DNA of 43,006 nucleotides. It comes from Pseudomonadales bacterium. Its GTDB lineage: Bacteria > Pseudomonadota > Gammaproteobacteria > Pseudomonadales > Pseudohongiellaceae. A program made the position numbers and the translations under genes. The stretch spans positions 1-43,006 of the forward strand of contig JALRBQ010000002.1 of the NCBI GenBank assembly GCA_023257655.1, read 5' to 3'. Each line of letters begins with the position of its first letter. Within the stretch, counting starts at the first letter, position 1. Below are positions 33,969 through 43,006 of this stretch, in pieces. The notes under the pieces were generated by a model. It was not told the origin of the DNA. It was given only the letters and a program-made list of their open reading frames with translations, and made no database searches.

Positions 33969-36080
33969 TTAAGCAACAAACGCGGCTTTTTCTTCGTCCG
34001 TGATTTCCTTGATGCTCAATTTGATGCGGCCACGGGCGTCGAGATCGCTGACCTTGACCAGAACTTCCTGACCTTCCTTGAGGAAATCATTCACATTCTC
34101 AACCCGTTCCGGGGCAATCTGTGAAATGTGCACAAGGCCATCCTTGCCTGGCAGGATAGTCACAAATGCGCCGAAATCGACGATTCGAGCCACCTTGCCC
34201 ATGTACAACTTGCCAACTTCAGCCTCGGCGGTAATGGCATTGACCATGTCAACAGCCGCATCGCGCGAGCTCGCGTCTTCACCGTAGATGCGAACATTGC
34301 CGTCATCATCGATGTCGATGGACGCGCCGGTCGCTTCGGTAATGCCGCGAATAACTGCGCCGCCTTTTCCGATCACATCACGAATCTTGTCCGGATCAAT
34401 CTTCAGCATCGCCATGGCTGGCGCATTTTCCGAGATGGTGGCACGCGGTTCTGCAATGACTTTGTTCATTTCGCCAAGAATATGCAGACGGGCGACATTC
34501 GCCTGTTGCAGAGCGATTTCCATGATCTCTTCGGTAATACCCTGGATCTTGATATCCATCTGCAACGCGGTAACACCGGCACTGGTACCGGCAACCTTGA
34601 AGTCCATGTCACCCAGATGATCTTCGTCGCCAAGGATGTCAGTCAGAACGGCAAAGCGATCGCCTTCCTTGATCAGGCCCATGGCAATACCGGCAACCGG
34701 AGCCGACAGCGGCACACCCGCATCCATCATCGCGAGGCTGCTGCCGCAGACGCTGGCCATGGAGCTGGAGCCGTTCGATTCGGTGATTTCCGACACAACA
34801 CGGATGGCATAGGGGAAGTCTTCTTCCTTCGGCAAAACCGCGGCGACACCACGGCGAGCCAGGCGACCGTGACCAATCTCGCGCCGCTTCGGACCACTCA
34901 TGAAGCCAGTTTCGCCGACAGAGAACGGCGGGAAATTGTAATGCAGCATGAAAGGATCTTTCCGCGAACCACTCAGGTCCTCGATGATCTGGGCATCGCG
35001 CAGCGCACCCAAGGTGGCCACTACCAGTGCCTGGGTCTCGCCGCGTGTGAACAGGGCTGATCCGTGGGCCTTCGGCAATACGCCAGTTTCAACCGAGATG
35101 GCACGTACAGTGCGAGTATCGCGACCATCGATGCGCGGGGCGCCATCGAGGATGCGATTGCGGACTGTGCTCTTCTCCAGCTTGGAAAAGGCACCTTTTA
35201 CGTCAGCCTCGCTATAGCCGGTGGTCTCATTGACCAGTTCAGCTACCGCCTGCTCCTGCAGGGCACCGATTGCATCATAGCGCGCCATCTTGTCAGAGAT
35301 CTGGTAGGCCTCGGTTACACCCGCCGCAAACCTGGCGGCGACCGCGTCTTTCAGCTGGGTATTCTCTACGGCAGGCGTCCAGTCCCACTTCGGCTTGCCA
35401 ACTTCGGCGGCCAGTTCCTTGATCGCTGTGATCGCGACCTGCATTTCCTGATGCGCGAACAACACTGCACCTAACATCTGGTCTTCAGACAGTTGCTTCG
35501 CTTCGGATTCCACCATCAGCACCGCAGACTGGGTACCAGCAACCACCATGTCCAATAAGGACGATTCGAGTTGGCTGTTGGTTGGGTTGAGCACGTAGCC
35601 AGTCTGGGCATCATAGCCAACGCGTGCAGCGCCGATTGGCTCCGCAAACGGAATGCCTGAAATTGCCAGCGCGGCGGACGCACCGATCAGAGAGGCTATA
35701 TCGGGATCTTCGTCTTTGTGCGCGGAGATTACCGTACAGACCACCTGCACCTCATTCATGAACCCTTTGGGGAACAGGGGGCGCAGAGGACGATCGATCA
35801 ATCGGGATGTCAGCGTTTCCTTTTCGGTAGGACGACCTTCTCGCTTGAAGAAGCCGCCGGGAATCTTGCCGATGGCATAGGTCTTTTCCTGATAGTTGAC
35901 TGTCAGGGGAAAGAAATCCTGCCCCGGAGTAGTCTGCTTGCGGCCAACGACAGTTGCCAGAATCTGGGAATTTCCCATTGTTACAATGACGGCACCGGTA
36001 GCCTGTCGAGCGATCTTTCCCGTCTCGAGGGTGACCGTCTGGTTACCGAACTGAAACGTCTTGCTTACTGGATTAAACAT
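33969..36080 (-). CDS. pnp: Polynucleotide phosphorylase
   Basis: The 703-residue protein has two RNase PH core domains ([19 protein letters not shown]..., [18 protein letters not shown]..., [31 protein letters not shown]), a KH domain ([29 protein letters not shown]) and an S1 domain ([29 protein letters not shown]). It degrades RNA 3' to 5' with phosphate and is part of the degradosome. AGGA precedes the ATG by 7 nt. It follows rpsO, with a terminator-like hairpin between them, exactly as in E. coli, where read-through supplies pnp transcription. Confidence 0.97.
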   Translation of the reverse strand: MFNPVSKTFQFGNQTVTLETGKIARQATGAVIVTMGNSQILATVVGRKQTTPGQDFFPLTVNYQEKTYAIGKIPGGFFKREGRPTEKETLTSRLIDRPLRPLFPKGFMNEVQVVCTVISAHKDEDPDIASLIGASAALAISGIPFAEPIGAARVGYDAQTGYVLNPTNSQLESSLLDMVVAGTQSAVLMVESEAKQLSEDQMLGAVLFAHQEMQVAITAIKELAAEVGKPKWDWTPAVENTQLKDAVAARFAAGVTEAYQISDKMARYDAIGALQEQAVAELVNETTGYSEADVKGAFSKLEKSTVRNRILDGAPRIDGRDTRTVRAISVETGVLPKAHGSALFTRGETQALVVATLGALRDAQIIEDLSGSRKDPFMLHYNFPPFSVGETGFMSGPKRREIGHGRLARRGVAAVLPKEEDFPYAIRVVSEITESNGSSSMASVCGSSLAMMDAGVPLSAPVAGIAMGLIKEGDRFAVLTDILGDEDHLGDMDFKVAGTSAGVTALQMDIKIQGITEEIMEIALQQANVARLHILGEMNKVIAEPRATISENAPAMAMLKIDPDKIRDVIGKGGAVIRGITEATGASIDIDDDGNVRIYGEDASSRDAAVDMVNAITAEAEVGKLYMGKVARIVDFGAFVTILPGKDGLVHISQIAPERVENVNDFLKEGQEVLVKVSDLDARGRIKLSIKEITDEEKAAFVA

Positions 36081-36098
36081 AATTTTTCCTATTCTCTT

Positions 36099-36132
36099 AA
36101 AAAACGCAAAGTCAACTCATCAGACTTTGCGT
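36099..36132 (-). terminator. rpsO-pnp intergenic terminator
   Basis: A 10-bp perfect stem, ACGCAAAGTC with GACTTTGCGT (36104-36113 and 36123-36132), with a 9-nt loop is followed on the minus strand by TTTTTT. It corresponds to the rpsO terminator known in this operon; partial read-through would reach pnp. Confidence 0.85.
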
Positions 36133-36164
36133 AGTTAATCCGTTAATGGTATTGCCAAAAGAAT

Positions 36165-36434
36165 CTAGCGACGAAGTTCGAGTCGCTTGATCAGTGTCGT
36201 GTAGCGATCAATGTTTTTACGCTTCAAGTAGTCCAGCAGTTTTCGTCTGCTGTTTACCATGCGAATAAGACCGCGACGTGAGTGGTGATCGTGTACATGC
36301 TCCTTGAAGTGAGCCTGTAACTCATTAATGTTGGCTGTGAGCAGAGCAACCTGAACTTCGGGTGAGCCAGTGTCTCCTTCCGCCTGAGCGTAATCCTTAA
36401 TGATGGTTTCTTTCTGTGCTGCTGATAATGCCAT
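36165..36434 (-). CDS. rpsO: 30S ribosomal protein S15
   Basis: The 89-residue protein is S15 throughout: [66 protein letters not shown]. It binds the central domain of 16S rRNA during small-subunit assembly. I chose the ATG before ALSAAQ, with GGAG 8 nt upstream, instead of an in-frame codon 9 nt earlier. The 150 bp between truB and rpsO hold a small hairpin (GTCGC-TTAT-GCGAC near 36467) and probably the rpsO promoter and its autoregulatory leader, although I cannot draw a pseudoknot with confidence. Confidence 0.97.
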   Translation of the reverse strand: MALSAAQKETIIKDYAQAEGDTGSPEVQVALLTANINELQAHFKEHVHDHHSRRGLIRMVNSRRKLLDYLKRKNIDRYTTLIKRLELRR

Positions 36435-36584
36435 TGTTAACACTCCATAATATGCGGTTGATTAAGTCGCTTATGCGACGACTACATCCCTTTAGAATCA
36501 GCATAACCACGCATATTGATAGTTACCTGATACTTTCCCTTCGTGCTTGCGTTCGATGTCGGTTTCAGTGCCTCGGGCTTCTGC

Positions 36585-37502
36585 TCAAGTGACAATCAAA
36601 CGCCGTGGAGCAACCTTGCCATCGTCATCAATACAACCGATGCCGATGAATTGCTCCTCGTCATACAATCTGACCAGACCTTCTTCTGGCAGATGTCTTA
36701 CCAGAACCGCCTGCCCGTTCTTCACATAGCTGGCGGTTTCGTTCGGTAATACCACTTCCGGCAAGTCCCCTATCGCCTCATCCATCGGGATGAGATGACG
36801 ATCGATTCCGGGCAATCCGGTTTGTTCTTTCTCGGTCTCCAGTGCTTCCCTGGTGACGCAGTCGGTTTCCGTGAAGACCCCGGCCTGGGTTCTTCGCAAG
36901 GCTATGATGTGCGCGCCGCACCCCAACACCTGCCCCAGATCATCGGCGATCGTCCGTATGTACGTGCCTTTGCTGCACGCGATTTCGACTTCCAGCTCCC
37001 TCTCGTCGAACGCGGTCAGCTCGATACTGTAGACCGTCACCTGACGTGGCTCACGTTCCACGGTCTCGCCGCGACGGGCCATCTTGTACAGGGGCACTCC
37101 ATCCACCTTTAATGCCGAATACATCGGTGGCACCTGGGTGATATCGCCTTCGAAGCGTTTCAGTGCCCGCTCGACGGTCCGACGCGTCACCTGCACAGCT
37201 TCGTGACGCTCAATCACATTGCCCTGGCAGTCGCCGCTGTCGGTCCGAATGCCGAGCCTGATACGTGCCCGGTATTTCTTGTCCGAGTCGAGCAGGAACT
37301 GGGACACCTTGGTCGCCTCTCCCAGACACAAAGGCAACACCCCGGTGGCCAGCGGGTCGAGACTACCGGTATGTCCGGCTTTATTAGCCTCGAACAGGCG
37401 CTTGACCTGTTGCAAAGCGGCGTTCGAAGTCAGGCCCTCAGCCTTGTCCAACACCACGATGCCATTGATGTTTCTGCCTTTGTTGCGGCGTTGCTGTCCC
37501 AA
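36585..37502 (-). CDS. truB: tRNA pseudouridine(55) synthase TruB
   Basis: The 305-residue protein carries the TruB signature HTGSLDPLATGVLPLCLGEATK with catalytic Asp49, VPPMYSALKVDGVPLYKMAR and CSKGTYIRTIADDLGQVLG, plus a PUA-like C-terminal domain. It makes pseudouridine 55 in the T loop of tRNAs. It starts at a TTG preceded by GAGAGG 6 nt upstream; no ATG is available in that frame before the rbfA stop. It lies between rbfA and rpsO in the conserved order. Confidence 0.95.
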   Translation of the reverse strand: MGQQRRNKGRNINGIVVLDKAEGLTSNAALQQVKRLFEANKAGHTGSLDPLATGVLPLCLGEATKVSQFLLDSDKKYRARIRLGIRTDSGDCQGNVIERHEAVQVTRRTVERALKRFEGDITQVPPMYSALKVDGVPLYKMARRGETVEREPRQVTVYSIELTAFDERELEVEIACSKGTYIRTIADDLGQVLGCGAHIIALRRTQAGVFTETDCVTREALETEKEQTGLPGIDRHLIPMDEAIGDLPEVVLPNETASYVKNGQAVLVRHLPEEGLVRLYDEEQFIGIGCIDDDGKVAPRRLIVT

Positions 37503-37576
37503 CCCGGACCTCTCACTGCATTGCCCGTCGCTTCGGCGACGAGGGTCGCTGTCATGGCTTCCGTTCTCCGGAAAAC

Positions 37577-38017
37577 CTACTCTTCCGATGCATCGACATG
37601 ATGGTCGCGATCGGCTGCCAGCGCGCTATCAATCAGACTCAACATTTGCTGCCCACGCTGAATACTCGAGTCATAGTGGAACTGCAATTTCGGTACTGTC
37701 CGGATCTTCAATCGTTTCGCCAACAGGCTGCGCAGATAGCCTGCAGCCTTGTTGAGCGCCTTGATATTCTGTTCAATCTCCAGCTGATCCAGCGCCCCCG
37801 GTGCTTCAAGGGTCGACTGGTTCAACTCGCTGTCATCCGACAAGGAATTCAGCACAGTCACAAAAACTTTCGCGTGGGCAAAATCCTTGCTCACTTCCAC
37901 ACCGGTCACAGACACCATGCCGATTCGCGGATCGGCGACTTCCATCTGGATCAGTGTCGCAATCTCTTGCTGAATCTGATCGGCAACGCGCTGCACTCGA
38001 GCTGACATTTCGGTCAT
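37577..38017 (-). CDS. rbfA: Ribosome-binding factor A
   Basis: The 146-residue KH-like protein shows RVQRVADQIQQEIATLIQ, DPRIGMVSVTGVEVSKDFAHAKVFVTV and RSLLAKRLKIRTVPKLQFHYDSSIQRGQQM, the RbfA pattern. It helps the late assembly of the 30S subunit at the 5' end of 16S rRNA, including cold adaptation. It lies 22 nt after the infB stop, with a G-rich ribosome site before its ATG, and 74 nt before the truB start. Confidence 0.96.
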   Translation of the reverse strand: MTEMSARVQRVADQIQQEIATLIQMEVADPRIGMVSVTGVEVSKDFAHAKVFVTVLNSLSDDSELNQSTLEAPGALDQLEIEQNIKALNKAAGYLRSLLAKRLKIRTVPKLQFHYDSSIQRGQQMLSLIDSALAADRDHHVDASEE

Positions 38018-38039
38018 GCATCAACCCCCCTTCAGTCAA

Positions 38040-40586
38040 CTAGAGGCTTCTGGCCACTTCCGTTGTTTCGTACACCTCGATCTTGTCGCCGATTCTTACG
38101 TCGTTGTAGTTCCTCACGCCAATACCGCATTCCATACCATTGCGGACTTCGTTGGCATCATCCTTGAAGCGGCGCAGGGATTCGAGTTCACCTTCGTAGA
38201 TGACCACATTGTCCCGCAACACGCGAATCGGCTTGCTGCGATACACGGTACCTTCGATAACCATGCTACCGGCAATGAGACCGTACTTGGGCGAGTTGAA
38301 AATATCACGCACCTCGGCAATACCAACGATTTCTTCGCGAATTTCCGGCGCCAGCATGCCACTCATGATTGCCTTCGCGTCATCAACAACGTCATAGATC
38401 ACATTGTAATAACGTAATTGCAGTCCTTCGTTTTCAACGATATCGCGTGCGGACTTATCGGCACGCACGTTAAAACCGATGAGCATGGCTTTCGAGGTGG
38501 CGGCCAAATGGGCATCGGTCTCGGAGATGCCACCGACGCCAGAGCCAACGACGTGGACTTCCACTTCATCAGTATTCAATTTCAGGAGCGACCCGATAAT
38601 CGCTTCCAGTGATCCACGCACATCAGTCTTGACGATGACATTGAACACTTTCAGATGCTCGCGACCAATGCCCGCGAACATAGTCTCAACCAGGTTAGAC
38701 TGCTGTTTCGCATGAATGCTGTCTTTGTGGCGAGTGCGGCGGAATTGGGCGACTTCACGCGCCTTCTTCTCATCGGCGACAACCACAAACTCGTCGCCGG
38801 CTTCGGGCACACCATTGAGCCCCAGAATCTCCACCGGGATTGAAGGACCGGCAGATTTCGTGTTCTTGCCCAGTTCGTCGATCAATGCCCGCACCTTGCC
38901 AAACTCATGGCCGGCCAGAACGATGTCGCCGGTATTGAGCGTGCCGTTCTGTACAAGCACGGTGGCAACCGGACCGCGACCCTTGTCGAGGCGGGATTCG
39001 ATGACCACACCTTGTCCCGGAACGTCGGTATAGGCTTTCAGTTCGAGCAACTCCGCTTGTAACAGAATCGCTTCGAGTAATTGATCGATGCCTTCGCCAG
39101 TATGGGCGGAGACTTTGATGAACTGGGTGTCACCACCCCAGTCGTCGGGGGCAACGCCCATTGAGGACAGTTCATTCTTGATACGATCGATGTCGATACC
39201 GTCCTTGTCGATTTTGTTTATCGCTACCACCAGCGGGACACCCGCGGCCTTCGCGTGCTGTACCGCTTCTTCAGTCTGTGGCTTGACGCCGTCATCGGCG
39301 GCTACGACCAGAACGATGACATCCGTGGCCTTGGCTCCGCGCGAACGCATGGCGGTGAACGCAGCGTGACCGGGCGTATCGAGGAAGCTGATCATGCCGT
39401 GATCGGTGTTTACGTGATAAGCACCAATGTGCTGGGTAATCCCGCCAGCCTCGTGCGAGGCGACCTGGGATTTACGAATATAGTCGAGCAACGAGGTCTT
39501 ACCATGGTCGACATGCCCCATCACCGTAACAACCGGTGCCCGTGCAATTTCGACTTTGCCGACTTCGGCTGCCAGTGATTCGGCCAATTGTTCTTCGATC
39601 GCGTCTTCTGAAACAAACTTGGAGGTATGCCCCATTTCTTCGATCAACAGGGTTGCTGTGTCCTGATCGAGCACATGATTAATCGTGGCCATGACACCCA
39701 TCTTGAAGAGGACTTTCACGACCTCGGCAGACTTCACCGCCATCTGCTGAGCGAGATTCGAGACGGTATTCGCCTCGCCGATCCTGATCTCTCGTGCAAT
39801 GAATTCAGTAGGCTTTTCGAATGCGTGTTGTGAAGACAACTTCGACTTGCCGCCCTTGCGACCCCCGCGGCGACGTCCGCCGAGACCATCGAAATCATCG
39901 CCTTCAAGCACGAAATCATCATTGACGTTGATGTTCTTGGCGTGGCGCTTGGTAGTGGCTTTTGCCTTGTTCTTCAGATGTCCCTTCTTCTCTTCGGCAG
40001 GATCATCTGACTCTTTCTTGGATTGTGGTTTGCGCTTGGCACCGGGCTTGTCGGCACGACTCGCCTCCAACTCAGCGGCTGCAACTGCGGCGGGAGTCGC
40101 CGGAGTCTCGACAGCGGCAGCGGAATCAGACTTCGCCGCTTCGACTGGGGTATCGGCGACAGCAGGCGCGGCAGTGTCGGTGGCGGCGACTGCATTCTCC
40201 GGAGCGGTTTGCTCCTCGACAATCTGCTCCTGAAGTTCTGTTTTTACTTCCAGAACCGGTTCGTCTTCGACGATGGTGCTGCGTTTGACATAGGTACGCT
40301 TCTTGCGCACCTCAACGTTGACCGTTTTGCCGCGACCATGGCTCGACGCCGACTTAAGTGTGGCAATAGTTTTGCGCTTGAGCGTGATTTTTCGTGGAGC
40401 AGCGTCGACAGCTTCCCGATCGCCGTGACTGCGACGCAGAAAGACCAACAATGTGTTCTTGTCGTCATTTGAAATTGGTTCGTCGGCTTTGGTATGAGGT
40501 AAGCCTGCCTCTTTTATCTGAGACAGCAGCTTGTCCACCGACACACCTACTACGTCGGCCAACTCACTAATTGTTACATCTGCCAT
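38040..40586 (-). CDS. infB: Translation initiation factor IF-2
   Basis: The 848-residue protein has two IF2 N-terminal modules (residues 1-55 and about 260-315), a charged Ala/Glu/Lys linker, and the GTPase domain with [12 protein letters not shown] (about 351-362), DTPGH and NKID motifs, followed by the beta-barrel and C-terminal fMet-tRNA-binding domains. It brings initiator tRNA to the ribosome with GTP. GGGAG lies 7 nt before the ATG. Placing an initiator tRNA at the head of the same operon suits this function. Confidence 0.97.
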   Translation of the reverse strand: MADVTISELADVVGVSVDKLLSQIKEAGLPHTKADEPISNDDKNTLLVFLRRSHGDREAVDAAPRKITLKRKTIATLKSASSHGRGKTVNVEVRKKRTYVKRSTIVEDEPVLEVKTELQEQIVEEQTAPENAVAATDTAAPAVADTPVEAAKSDSAAAVETPATPAAVAAAELEASRADKPGAKRKPQSKKESDDPAEEKKGHLKNKAKATTKRHAKNINVNDDFVLEGDDFDGLGGRRRGGRKGGKSKLSSQHAFEKPTEFIAREIRIGEANTVSNLAQQMAVKSAEVVKVLFKMGVMATINHVLDQDTATLLIEEMGHTSKFVSEDAIEEQLAESLAAEVGKVEIARAPVVTVMGHVDHGKTSLLDYIRKSQVASHEAGGITQHIGAYHVNTDHGMISFLDTPGHAAFTAMRSRGAKATDVIVLVVAADDGVKPQTEEAVQHAKAAGVPLVVAINKIDKDGIDIDRIKNELSSMGVAPDDWGGDTQFIKVSAHTGEGIDQLLEAILLQAELLELKAYTDVPGQGVVIESRLDKGRGPVATVLVQNGTLNTGDIVLAGHEFGKVRALIDELGKNTKSAGPSIPVEILGLNGVPEAGDEFVVVADEKKAREVAQFRRTRHKDSIHAKQQSNLVETMFAGIGREHLKVFNVIVKTDVRGSLEAIIGSLLKLNTDEVEVHVVGSGVGGISETDAHLAATSKAMLIGFNVRADKSARDIVENEGLQLRYYNVIYDVVDDAKAIMSGMLAPEIREEIVGIAEVRDIFNSPKYGLIAGSMVIEGTVYRSKPIRVLRDNVVIYEGELESLRRFKDDANEVRNGMECGIGVRNYNDVRIGDKIEVYETTEVARSL

Positions 40587-40619
40587 TCAACTACTCCCGT
40601 TCGCTTGCGCTGTTACTGC

Positions 40620-42107
40620 TTACTCAAACCATGGAGCCCGCGCCGTCATGATCAGTTTGCCGGCTCTCACTTCGTCCATGCCTTCAATTTCCATAAGCTC
40701 GTCTACAGCTTGCTCAGCCAGATCTTCCATCGTCAGGATGCCCTTCGTAGAAAGAATCAGTGCGAGCTTGTCATCCATGCCTTCCATTCCAAGCAAGTCG
40801 TCGGCGATATTGGCTGATGACAGGTCTTCCTCGGAGGCGATAGCTTGAGTCAGAAGCGCGTCTTTCGCGCGATTCCTCAGTTCATTCGCAATTTCTTCGT
40901 CGAAACCATCGATGGCCAGAATTTCATCCAGCGGCACGTAGGCAATTTCTTCGAGTGAAGTAAAGCCTTCCTGTACGAGGACTTCAGCCACATCGTCTTC
41001 GATGTCGAGTTTTTGCATGAACATTTCGATAAAGCTGCTGGCTTCCTGCTGTTGCTTTTCGGCCGCATCGGCTTCGCTCATGACGTTGATAGTCCAACCA
41101 GTGAGCTCACTCGACAGGCGGACGTTTTGTCCGTTACGACCAATTGCCTGTGCCAGATTGTCTTCTGCCACCGCGACATCCATCGTGTGGCTGTCTTCAT
41201 CGACAATGATTGAAGCAACTTCCGCTGGCGACATGGAATTGATCACCAACTGGGCAGGATTGTCGTCCCACAGAATAATATCAATGCGCTCGTTGGCCAG
41301 TTCGTTGGAGACAACCTGCACTCGCGAGCCGCGCATACCCACACAAGCACCGACCGGATCGATTCGACCATCATTGGTGCTGACAACGATCTTAGCGCGT
41401 GATCCGGGATCACGGGCAGCCGCCTTAATCTCGATGACTTCCTCAGAGATTTCAGGGACTTCAATCTTGAACAACTCGATCAACATAGCCGGCGAGGTGC
41501 GACTCAGGAACAGTTGGGGGCCGCGTTGCTCGGAGCGCACATCGGTTAACAACGCGCGCATACGGTCGCCAACCCGGAATGTCTCGCGCGGAATCATCTG
41601 ATCGCGCGGTAACAGTGCCTCGGCGTTGTTGCCAAGATCGATAATGACGTTGTCGCGGGTTACCTTCTTGACGGTGCCTGCAACGAGCTGGCCCACGCGA
41701 TCCTTGTACTCCGAGATTACGATCTCACGCTCGGCTTCGCGTACCTTTTGCACAATCACCTGCTTTGCAGTCTGCGCGGCGATGCGGCCAAATTCGACGT
41801 TGGGAATTTTTTCTTCCCAGGTGTCGCCAATTTGCAGATCCGGATTTTTTTCCTGCGCCTGCTCGAGTGTAAATTGCGAGGCTTCGTCTTCGAATTCCTC
41901 GTCGCTAACAACAGTCCAGACGCGGAAAGTCTCGTACTCGCCTGTGTCACGGTTCACCGCGACGCGACAGTCGATCTCCTGGTCGTCATTCAGTTTCTTG
42001 GTAGCTGTTGCCAGGGCAGATTCGATTGCTTCGAAAATTACCCCACGCGAAACACCCTTCTCGTTAGAGACAGCATCAGCGACCATCAATATTTCTTTGC
42101 TCATCAT
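40620..42107 (-). CDS. nusA: Transcription termination/antitermination factor NusA
   Basis: The 495-residue protein has the NusA N-terminal RNA-polymerase-binding domain, an S1 domain ([27 protein letters not shown]), two KH domains ([43 protein letters not shown]) and two C-terminal acidic repeats ([44 protein letters not shown]), as in E. coli-type NusA. It modulates pausing, termination and rRNA antitermination. Two adjacent ATGs could serve as the start, with AAGGTGA just upstream. It is followed by infB after 33 nt. Confidence 0.97.
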   Translation of the reverse strand: MMSKEILMVADAVSNEKGVSRGVIFEAIESALATATKKLNDDQEIDCRVAVNRDTGEYETFRVWTVVSDEEFEDEASQFTLEQAQEKNPDLQIGDTWEEKIPNVEFGRIAAQTAKQVIVQKVREAEREIVISEYKDRVGQLVAGTVKKVTRDNVIIDLGNNAEALLPRDQMIPRETFRVGDRMRALLTDVRSEQRGPQLFLSRTSPAMLIELFKIEVPEISEEVIEIKAAARDPGSRAKIVVSTNDGRIDPVGACVGMRGSRVQVVSNELANERIDIILWDDNPAQLVINSMSPAEVASIIVDEDSHTMDVAVAEDNLAQAIGRNGQNVRLSSELTGWTINVMSEADAAEKQQQEASSFIEMFMQKLDIEDDVAEVLVQEGFTSLEEIAYVPLDEILAIDGFDEEIANELRNRAKDALLTQAIASEEDLSSANIADDLLGMEGMDDKLALILSTKGILTMEDLAEQAVDELMEIEGMDEVRAGKLIMTARAPWFE

Positions 42108-42172
42108 AACTGTGTCACCTTACTCAAGGCTTACTACTGGAAGGGGTTCCAGAGCATGGAGTAAAAAATTAT

Positions 42173-42622
42173 CTAGTAAACAATATTCGCCTTTTCCACA
42201 TCGACATGGGGAAGTTCAAATTCTTCGCCATCGACCTGGAGACAGATATTGCCTCCTTCAACTTTCACAATAGTCCCTTTGAAGTTGCGTCGCCCCTTTA
42301 CTGGATTCCGCAACCTGAGTTTCACTTCGCTTCCTGCGAACTGTTCAAACTGCCGCAGTGTAAAGAGCGGCCTGTCCATCCCGGGTGAAGAGACTTCCAG
42401 TGTGTACTCGCCAGCAATTGGATCTTCAACATCCAGAATGGCGCTTACTTGCCTGCTCACCTGCTCACAATCTTCGATCGCGACACCTTTCTCGCTCTCG
42501 ATATAGAGTCGCAGCAGCGAATACTTTCCTTGCTGAATGTGTTCGATACCCCAGAGTTCCAGGCCGAGGGCCGTCACCGTTGGTTCGAACATTTCAGTTA
42601 GCTGCGCAATACTGGTCTTCAC
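42173..42622 (-). CDS. rimP: Ribosome maturation factor RimP
   Basis: The protein of about 149 residues shows the RimP features FEPTVTALGLELWGIEHIQQGKYSLLRLYIES, EDCEQVSRQVSAILDVEDPIAGEYTLEVSSPGMDRPL and NFKGTIVKVEGGNICLQVDG. It acts in 30S maturation. I prefer the GTG at 42622 because GGTGA lies 4 nt upstream and the length fits the family; a GTG at 42649 is in frame but has no ribosome site. It is the first protein gene of the operon, 65 nt ahead of nusA. Confidence 0.9.
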   Translation of the reverse strand: MKTSIAQLTEMFEPTVTALGLELWGIEHIQQGKYSLLRLYIESEKGVAIEDCEQVSRQVSAILDVEDPIAGEYTLEVSSPGMDRPLFTLRQFEQFAGSEVKLRLRNPVKGRRNFKGTIVKVEGGNICLQVDGEEFELPHVDVEKANIVY

Positions 42623-42676
42623 TTTTTCACCACACCGACGCGTCGACACCGGTGACGATGTAAATTGTCTGCATAT

Positions 42677-42697
42677 AAAAAATGGGCCATAGGCCCA
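42677..42697 (-). terminator. Hairpin with T tract between tRNA-fMet and rimP
   Basis: A 6-bp perfect stem, TGGGCC-ATA-GGCCCA (42683-42697), is followed on the minus strand by TTTTTT (plus-strand A tract 42677-42682). It may partly end transcription from the tRNA promoter before rimP, setting different levels for tRNA and operon. Confidence 0.6.
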
Positions 42698-42827
42698 CTC
42701 TCAAAATCTTCGCAACAAGCTGACTGTACTCGCCGGAAGCATGTCTTTTGAAGTTCTGAAAAGCGTCGGCATTTAGGTCAGCGCACAACCAAGTCAGTAT
42801 CGCCGAGCAACTTCTGAACGTTCATAA

Positions 42828-42865
<38 letters not shown>

Positions 42866-42930
42866 AGCGGCTGCGCCGGATAAAGAGTCGAGCCCGATCG
42901 TCGGGCTGCCTGGCACTACTGGTACTACTT

Positions 42931-43006
<76 letters not shown>

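Noticed and set aside
34128..35060. 310-codon plus-strand open frame
   Set aside because: Antisense to pnp, an unmistakable gene.
42866..42930. A second complete tRNA gene next to tRNA-fMet
   Set aside because: Only the T-arm/acceptor half matches; there is no matching 5' acceptor strand or seven-base anticodon loop, so it is listed as a repeat or remnant.

Overview
The window comes from the chromosome of a gammaproteobacterium, probably an aerobic, marine-type heterotroph. The strongest clue is the right-hand block on the minus strand: tRNA-fMet, rimP, nusA, infB, rbfA, truB, rpsO, pnp. This is the same order as the metY-nusA-infB operon of Escherichia coli and other Gammaproteobacteria. 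A TonB-dependent receptor end, a fused B12-dependent acyl-CoA mutase, a probable dimethylsulfide-forming methyltransferase, a copper-monooxygenase-like protein and many exported proteins fit a marine aerobe. The species cannot be named from this sequence alone.

Layout. 0-4.2 kb: TonB receptor tail with terminator, a WaaE/KdtX-like glycosyltransferase, a META-domain protein and a MacB/FtsX-type permease. 4.8-8.1 kb: a TPR protein ending in a 2OG-Fe(II) oxygenase domain, an MddA-like membrane methyltransferase and an exported double cupin. 8.1-10.9 kb: a NosR-type FMN-binding protein divergent from a gamma-glutamyltransferase. 11.0-14.7 kb: a trkH - truncated kdpD-like - kdpE-like operon, apparently potassium uptake with its own two-component system. 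14.7-17.3 kb: a compact DUF4266 lipoprotein - DUF3570 barrel - ApbE operon, preceded by three TTAAG half-sites at exact 11-bp spacing. 17.3-21.2 kb: an M1 aminopeptidase and a secreted NHL beta-propeller protein of the peptidyl-hydroxyglycine lyase type.

21.2-25.8 kb is a zone of gene decay. It holds a fumC 3' remnant, a full-length threonine ammonia-lyase reading frame with an internal amber codon and damaged PLP motifs, and an EamA transporter broken into a LytTR regulator fragment. An apparently intact 5'-nucleotidase lies between them. 25.8-33.7 kb carries an alpha/beta-hydrolase with Ala at the nucleophile position, icmF, an exported SAM methyltransferase, and a two-gene operon of a cytochrome-c/copper-monooxygenase-like protein and an unknown exported protein. 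33.9-43.0 kb is the translation/RNA-metabolism operon, headed by tRNA-fMet and a partial copy of it.

The best candidate for a poorly described system is the DUF4266-DUF3570-ApbE operon with its OmpR/PhoB-type tandem operator. A stand-alone FMN-binding protein, the kind of protein ApbE flavinylates, lies about 6 kb away. All function calls are made by reading motifs and recalling families; no database search was run.
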